Shown: positions 5,078-6,798 of the stretch, piece by piece | Layout: each line of letters opens with the position of its first letter | Numbering within the stretch: position 1 is the stretch's first letter | DNA from: VFMC01 sp044359565 | GTDB taxonomy: Bacteria; Actinomycetota; Acidimicrobiia; Acidimicrobiales; Ilumatobacteraceae | Direction: 5' to 3' | Assembly (NCBI GenBank): GCA_044359565.1 | Contig: JBIKLX010000172.1 | Location: forward strand, 1 to 6,798 | Length of the DNA stretch: 6,798 nt | The notes under the pieces: model-generated | Databases searched by the model: none | Told to the model about the DNA's origin: nothing | What the model saw: the letters and a program-made list of their open reading frames with translations, nothing else | Made by a program: the position numbers and the translations under genes

Positions 5078-6373
5078 ATGGACTTGCCTACCGATCACAC
5101 GCCCGACCAGGCGCCCGGCCCCCTCGACGACCTGATCGACTTCCTCGACTCGTCGCCTTCACCGTGGCACGCCGCCTCGTCGACGGTGGCCCGCCTGCTC
5201 GACGCCGGGTTCGCCCCACTGTCGACCACCGCCACCTGGAGCGACCTGCCCGAGGCCGGGTTGATCGTGAACGGCGCGTCGGTGGTGGCGTTCCGCCGAG
5301 CTGCCCAGGCCACACCCACCACCCCGTTCCGCATCATCGGCGCCCACACCGATTCGCCGTGCCTCCGCGTGAAACCGCGCCCCGACACGGGCGGCAACGG
5401 GTGGCGCCAACTCGGCGTGGAGGTGTACGGCGGTGTGCTGCTGAACTCGTGGCTCGACCGCGATCTCGGTATTGCCGGTCGTGTGGTGCTGCGCGACGGC
5501 GCCACGGTCGACATCGCCGTCGACGATGCGGTGTGCCGGGTACCGCAGCTCGCCATCCATCTCGACCGCGAGGTGAACGAGCGCGGACTGCAACTCGACA
5601 AGCAACAGCACCTCACCCCGGTGTGGGGCACCGGGGCCTGGCGCGACGGCGACTTCCGCTCCTGGTTGGCCGAGCGTCTCGACGTGCCCGCGGCCGACCT
5701 CGGCTGGTGGGAGCTGTGCCTGTTCGACCGCACTCCGGCAGCCGTGCTGGGTGCCGACGCGTCGCTGCTGGCGGCCGGTCGCCTCGACAACCAACTCTCG
5801 TGCTGGATCGCCACCGAAGCCCTGCTCGCCGCCGAACCCACCGACGCTCATCTGGTCATCGCCCTGCTCGACCACGAAGAGGTGGGCAGCGAGAGCAGCA
5901 CCGGTGCAGCCGGGCCGATGCTCGAGCACCTGCTCGAGCGCATCTGCCTCGCCTCGGGCGGCCAGCGCGGCGACTTCCTCGCCGCCCTCGCAGGCTCGCA
6001 GTGCCTGTCGGCCGACAACGCCCACGCCGTGCACCCCAACTATCCCGAACGGCACGAGCCGGGGCACCGCCCGATCGTGAACCAGGGTCCGGCGCTGAAG
6101 GTGAACAGCAACCAGCGCTACGCCACCAACGCCGCCACCGCAGCCCGTTTCCAGTCCGCCTGCGAGCGCGCCGGAGTGCCCTGGCAGGTGTTCGTGAGCC
6201 GCAACTCGATGCCGTGCGGCAGCACGATCGGCCCCATCACCGCCACCCGACTGGGGATCGACACCGTCGACGTCGGTGTGCCGCAGTTGTCGATGCACTC
6301 GGCACGCGAACTGTGCGGTGTGAACGACCCCGTGTGGGCAATGCTGGCCGCCACGGCCTGGTTCAGCGGCTGA
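5078..6373 (+). CDS. apeB: M18 family metallo-aminopeptidase (aspartyl aminopeptidase-like)
   Basis: M18 enzymes are cytoplasmic dizinc aminopeptidases, usually large dodecamers, that remove N-terminal (often acidic) residues from peptides. The 431-residue length is normal. Metal ligands and catalytic residues are visible in order: GAHTDSP (His90, Asp92), RLDNQ (bridging Asp237), LLDHEEVGS (Glu267 general base, Glu268 ligand), SADNAHAVHPNYPERHEP (Asp313) and PQLSMHSARELCG (His407). Also typical are SWLDRDLGIAGR (125-135), PQLAIHLDREVN (156-167), NQRYATN and CGSTIGPITATRLGI. One point differs from many homologues: the residue before MPCGSTIG is Ser377, often Asp. All metal ligands are intact. 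The ATG at 5078 is 10 bases after the phosphatase stop, with a weak GGAA Shine-Dalgarno. The 3' end overlaps the convergent acyltransferase gene by 11 bases. Substrate preference is inferred from the family only. Confidence 0.95.
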   Translation: MDLPTDHTPDQAPGPLDDLIDFLDSSPSPWHAASSTVARLLDAGFAPLSTTATWSDLPEAGLIVNGASVVAFRRAAQATPTTPFRIIGAHTDSPCLRVKPRPDTGGNGWRQLGVEVYGGVLLNSWLDRDLGIAGRVVLRDGATVDIAVDDAVCRVPQLAIHLDREVNERGLQLDKQQHLTPVWGTGAWRDGDFRSWLAERLDVPAADLGWWELCLFDRTPAAVLGADASLLAAGRLDNQLSCWIATEALLAAEPTDAHLVIALLDHEEVGSESSTGAAGPMLEHLLERICLASGGQRGDFLAALAGSQCLSADNAHAVHPNYPERHEPGHRPIVNQGPALKVNSNQRYATNAATAARFQSACERAGVPWQVFVSRNSMPCGSTIGPITATRLGIDTVDVGVPQLSMHSARELCGVNDPVWAMLAATAWFSG

Positions 6374-6798
6374 CCCGGGCCTCGGCCTGGTCGAACAACC
6401 GCTGCATCTCGGCATGCAACTGGCTCGACATGGCCTGACGCGCCTCGCGGGTGACGCGCCCGTTCTCGGTGACAGGCACAGCGATGGGCGGCCCCACCAC
6501 CACATGCACCTTTCGCGGCCAGATGAACTTCGCCCCCTTGGGCATCGCCCGCTCGCTACCACCGATGCCGATGGGGATGATGGGTACCCCGGCCTTCATG
6601 GCGATGTAGGTGGCGCCGTCGAACAGTGGCTGAATCTCCGGGCCGCTCTTGCGTTCGCCCTCGGGGAACAGCACCAGCGGCTCGCCCCCCTGGAGCACGT
6701 CGATGCAGCGCGAGAGCGCCTCTTTGTCGGCAGTGCCGCGGCTGACGGGGAAGCCACCGAAGGCGGTGAGCAGGCGGCCGAACTTCTTGTTCTTCCAG
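6363..6798 (-). CDS. plsC: PlsC-type 1-acylglycerol-3-phosphate acyltransferase, N-terminus beyond window
   Basis: The frame is open at the window edge and gives the last 144 residues of a lysophospholipid acyltransferase, which moves a fatty acyl group to lysophosphatidic acid or a related lysolipid at the inner face of the membrane. Numbering from the first visible residue, motif II-like FGGFPVSRG lies at 13-21, motif III LFPEGERKSG at 43-52 and motif IV VPIIPIGIGG at 71-80. The catalytic HxxxxD motif I should lie just outside the window and cannot be checked. In motif III the usual FPEGTRS reads FPEGERKS, a common variation. A GTG at 6698 could be mistaken for the start, but it lies between motifs II and III and is internal. 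The stop lies inside the aminopeptidase gene (11-base tail-to-tail overlap). The exact acceptor lipid is unknown. Confidence 0.93.
   Translation of the reverse strand, partial: WKNKKFGRLLTAFGGFPVSRGTADKEALSRCIDVLQGGEPLVLFPEGERKSGPEIQPLFDGATYIAMKAGVPIIPIGIGGSERAMPKGAKFIWPRKVHVVVGPPIAVPVTENGRVTREARQAMSSQLHAEMQRLFDQAEARVSR

Noticed and set aside
5159..6562. Minus-strand open frame of 467 codons opposite the aminopeptidase
   Set aside because: It is the antisense shadow of the M18 gene and also overlaps the acyltransferase in a different frame; there is no family resemblance.

Overview
This window looks like a compact piece of a high-GC actinobacterial chromosome. All the recognisable genes are housekeeping genes with strong G/C preference at third codon positions, GTG starts are used, and one gene belongs to the actinobacterial DUF3151 family. 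The gene set and protein style suggest Acidimicrobiia (Ilumatobacter-like), but that placement is an impression and no search was run. Ten protein-coding genes fill almost the whole window, two of them cut by its edges. No non-coding gap is longer than about 30 bases. I see no tRNA, rRNA, CRISPR array, insertion sequence, phage gene or long repeat.

Left block (1-1910, minus strand). Transcription order is DUF3151 protein, MobA-type molybdenum cofactor guanylyltransferase, single-domain rhodanese, then ribonuclease D (its C-terminus lies outside the window). Gaps are 10 and 11 bases, followed by a 4-base GTGA stop/start overlap, so this is almost certainly one operon. Divergent to it, 30 bases away, a small two-helix membrane protein of unknown function is read on the plus strand (1941-2225). 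The 30-base spacer holds two outward-facing -10-like hexamers in near-mirror symmetry. Each lies 6-7 bases before a start codon, which is the signature of leaderless transcripts.

Middle block (2229-4420, minus strand). Pyruvate kinase is followed by an alpha/beta hydrolase through an ATGA overlap. The hydrolase converges on the small membrane protein, and the two stop codons sit in the opposite arms of one perfect 7-bp hairpin (2219-2235), a candidate shared terminator.

Right block (4444-6798). A histidine phosphatase diverges from pyruvate kinase across a 23-base spacer. It is followed after 10 bases by an M18 metallo-aminopeptidase on the same strand. That gene overlaps tail-to-tail by 11 bases with a PlsC-type acyltransferase on the minus strand, whose N-terminus is cut by the window edge.

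The genes do not form one obvious pathway: RNA processing, molybdenum cofactor maturation, sulfur transfer, the last step of glycolysis, peptide turnover and phospholipid acylation lie side by side. I found no convincing new multi-gene system. The most interesting points are the two regulatory arrangements (mirror-image divergent promoters, stop-codon hairpin) and the small uncharacterised membrane protein between them.
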